Below are positions 23,429-27,297 of a stretch of DNA of 27,297 bases, piece after piece. The stretch is taken from contig RFJH01000177.1 in NCBI GenBank assembly GCA_003694975.1, positions 1-27,297 on the forward strand, read 5' to 3'. Position 1 is the stretch's first letter. Every line of letters starts with the position of its first letter. The notes under the pieces are model-generated. The model made no database searches, was not told the DNA's origin, and saw only the letters and a list, made by a program, of their open reading frames with translations. The DNA comes from Anaerolineae bacterium (GTDB lineage Bacteria > Chloroflexota > Anaerolineae > Anaerolineales > Villigracilaceae). Made by a program: the position numbers and the translations under genes.

Positions 23429-23432
<4 letters not shown>
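23076..23432 (-). CDS. HPt phosphotransfer protein
   Basis: A 118-residue four-helix-bundle HPt protein. The motif AAHTLKSTSATVGAQELSSLAAELE carries the phospho-accepting histidine at residue 58. The helices before it (ALDAYREMMGDEADAFIADIIDTYLNNAVNLFADLESAL) are typical. The ATG overlaps the stop of the hybrid kinase by four bases (ATGA), with a GGAGG site inside the end of the kinase gene. This implies coupled expression and a shared phosphorelay: kinase, its two receiver domains, HPt, then an output regulator. The convergent plsC-like gene ends 18 bases away. Confidence 0.93.
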
Positions 23433-26554
<3,122 letters not shown>

Positions 26555-26556
26555 AT

Positions 26557-27297
26557 CTATACCTCTACATCGCTTTCTTCTCGTTCCGCAACGGCAACCT
26601 GCCCCCCACCCGCCTCCTTAGCGCGGTACATGGCCCGATCGGCCTGTCGGACCAGGCGGTCCAGGGCGGTATCGGGGTCGTCAAATGCAGAAAGGGTGCT
26701 GATGCCGATGCTGATGCTCAGGGGGAGATGTTGACCATCCGGCAGGATCACAGGGGAACGGGCAACGGCATCCAGGATGCGGGAGGCGATGTCACTTGCC
26801 CATTGTTCCCCGATTTCGGGCAGGACGATCATAAACTCGTCCCCGGCCCAGCGACCAACGCTATCGTACGACCGGCTGTGGGTTCGCAGAACCCGGGCGA
26901 CGTGCTGGAGAACCAGGTCGCCGACCTGATGACCATGACGGTCGTTGATCTGTTTGAAGCGGTCCACGTCCAGAAAGATGACACTCAACGGTTTGCCGGC
27001 GCGGCGGGCGCGTTCAATATCGGCCTGGGCGCGGCGATAGAGGGCACGGCGATTGAGCAAGTCGGTCAGAGCATCGTACATCGCCAGATGTTCCAGTTGA
27101 TCTCTCGCCTGTGTGAGACGGTCTTCCAGGGCCAGGATGCGTTCGCCGACGGCGATGCGGGCAAGAAGTTCGTGGGGGTTGAAAGGTTTAACGAGGTAAT
27201 CATCTGCTCCGGCCTGGAGACCGGCGACGATATCCTCGTTGCTATCCCTGGCGGTGAGCAGGATCACGTAAACATAGCCGGGAAGATCGGAAGCACG
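26557..27297 (-). CDS. Response regulator diguanylate cyclase (REC-GGDEF), N-terminus beyond window
   Basis: The frame is open to the window edge, so 246 residues of a longer protein are present. The visible part begins in a receiver domain (VILLTARDSNEDIVAGLQAGADDYLVKPFNPHELLARI, with the conserved Thr and Lys); its phospho-Asp lies outside. A short helical linker follows. Then comes a GGDEF domain: YDALTDLLNRRALYRR, VIFLDVDRFKQINDRHGHQVGDLVL, signature RWAGDEFMIVLPE, SISIGIS and DRAMYRAKEAGGG. The signature is AGDEF (first Gly to Ala), a variant known to be compatible with c-di-GMP synthesis. An RxxD inhibitory site was not identified. It is the first visible gene of the operon with the hybrid kinase and HPt, so c-di-GMP output is probably driven by that relay. 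Confidence 0.93.
   Translation of the reverse strand, partial: RASDLPGYVYVILLTARDSNEDIVAGLQAGADDYLVKPFNPHELLARIAVGERILALEDRLTQARDQLEHLAMYDALTDLLNRRALYRRAQADIERARRAGKPLSVIFLDVDRFKQINDRHGHQVGDLVLQHVARVLRTHSRSYDSVGRWAGDEFMIVLPEIGEQWASDIASRILDAVARSPVILPDGQHLPLSISIGISTLSAFDDPDTALDRLVRQADRAMYRAKEAGGGQVAVAEREESDVEV

Overview
The window is about 27.3 kb of gene-dense, high-GC DNA and looks like a chromosomal segment of a Chloroflexota bacterium, most likely class Anaerolineae. This placement is an inference from gene content: PknB-type kinases with Thr/Pro/Ser-rich linkers and extracellular SH3-like or sulfatase-modifying-factor-like domains, lipoproteins with Thr/Pro spacers, peptidase MA-like secreted proteins, a T-box leader in front of a TrpB2-type enzyme, a CcrM-type methylase and a compact alpha-glucan phosphorylase. 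No rRNA, tRNA, CRISPR array, integrase or transposase was seen.

Layout. 1-258 is the 3' end of an RlmI-family rRNA methyltransferase gene. 270-1765 (-) holds three small membrane-protein genes. A compact divergent promoter region (1766-1875) separates them from a phosphate-uptake operon pstS-pstC-pstA-pstB (1876-5340, +), whose PstB lacks the Q-loop glutamine. 5341-8061 is an untidy accessory stretch. It has two copies of an ~78-bp terminator module and, between them, a frameshifted secreted metallopeptidase-like gene with a triplicated leader/RBS repeat. 8044-11561 (-) is a translationally coupled pair: a membrane-anchored HExxH peptidase-like protein followed by an oligopeptide-type solute-binding lipoprotein with an extra N-terminal domain. 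11726-12772 (+) encodes a CcrM-like adenine methyltransferase whose last codons are cut off by a one-base shift in a T6 tract. 12944-14993 (-) is a tryptophan-regulated unit: a near-consensus promoter, a T-box leader with UGG specifier, a terminator, a 66-aa ORF with a strong RBS, and trpB2. 15030-18345 (-) is a tandem pair of transmembrane Ser/Thr kinases. 18408-20582 (+) is an alpha-glucan phosphorylase, 20767-22305 (+) a ComM/YifB AAA+ ATPase, and 22305-23057 (+) a PlsC-like acyltransferase homologue with altered catalytic motifs. 23076-27297 (-) is a signalling operon: REC-GGDEF protein (cut by the window edge), hybrid histidine kinase and HPt protein.

Together the genes cover nutrient sensing and uptake (phosphate, peptides), glycogen breakdown, tryptophan supply, DNA methylation and two signalling modes (Ser/Thr kinases and a phosphorelay with c-di-GMP output). 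No complete unknown system was found. The least ordinary items are the Trp T-box/trpB2 unit with its small ORF, the frameshifted CcrM-like gene, the Q-loop-less PstB, the decayed peptidase locus with its repeats, and a divergent promoter pair that appears to give leaderless mRNAs on both sides.
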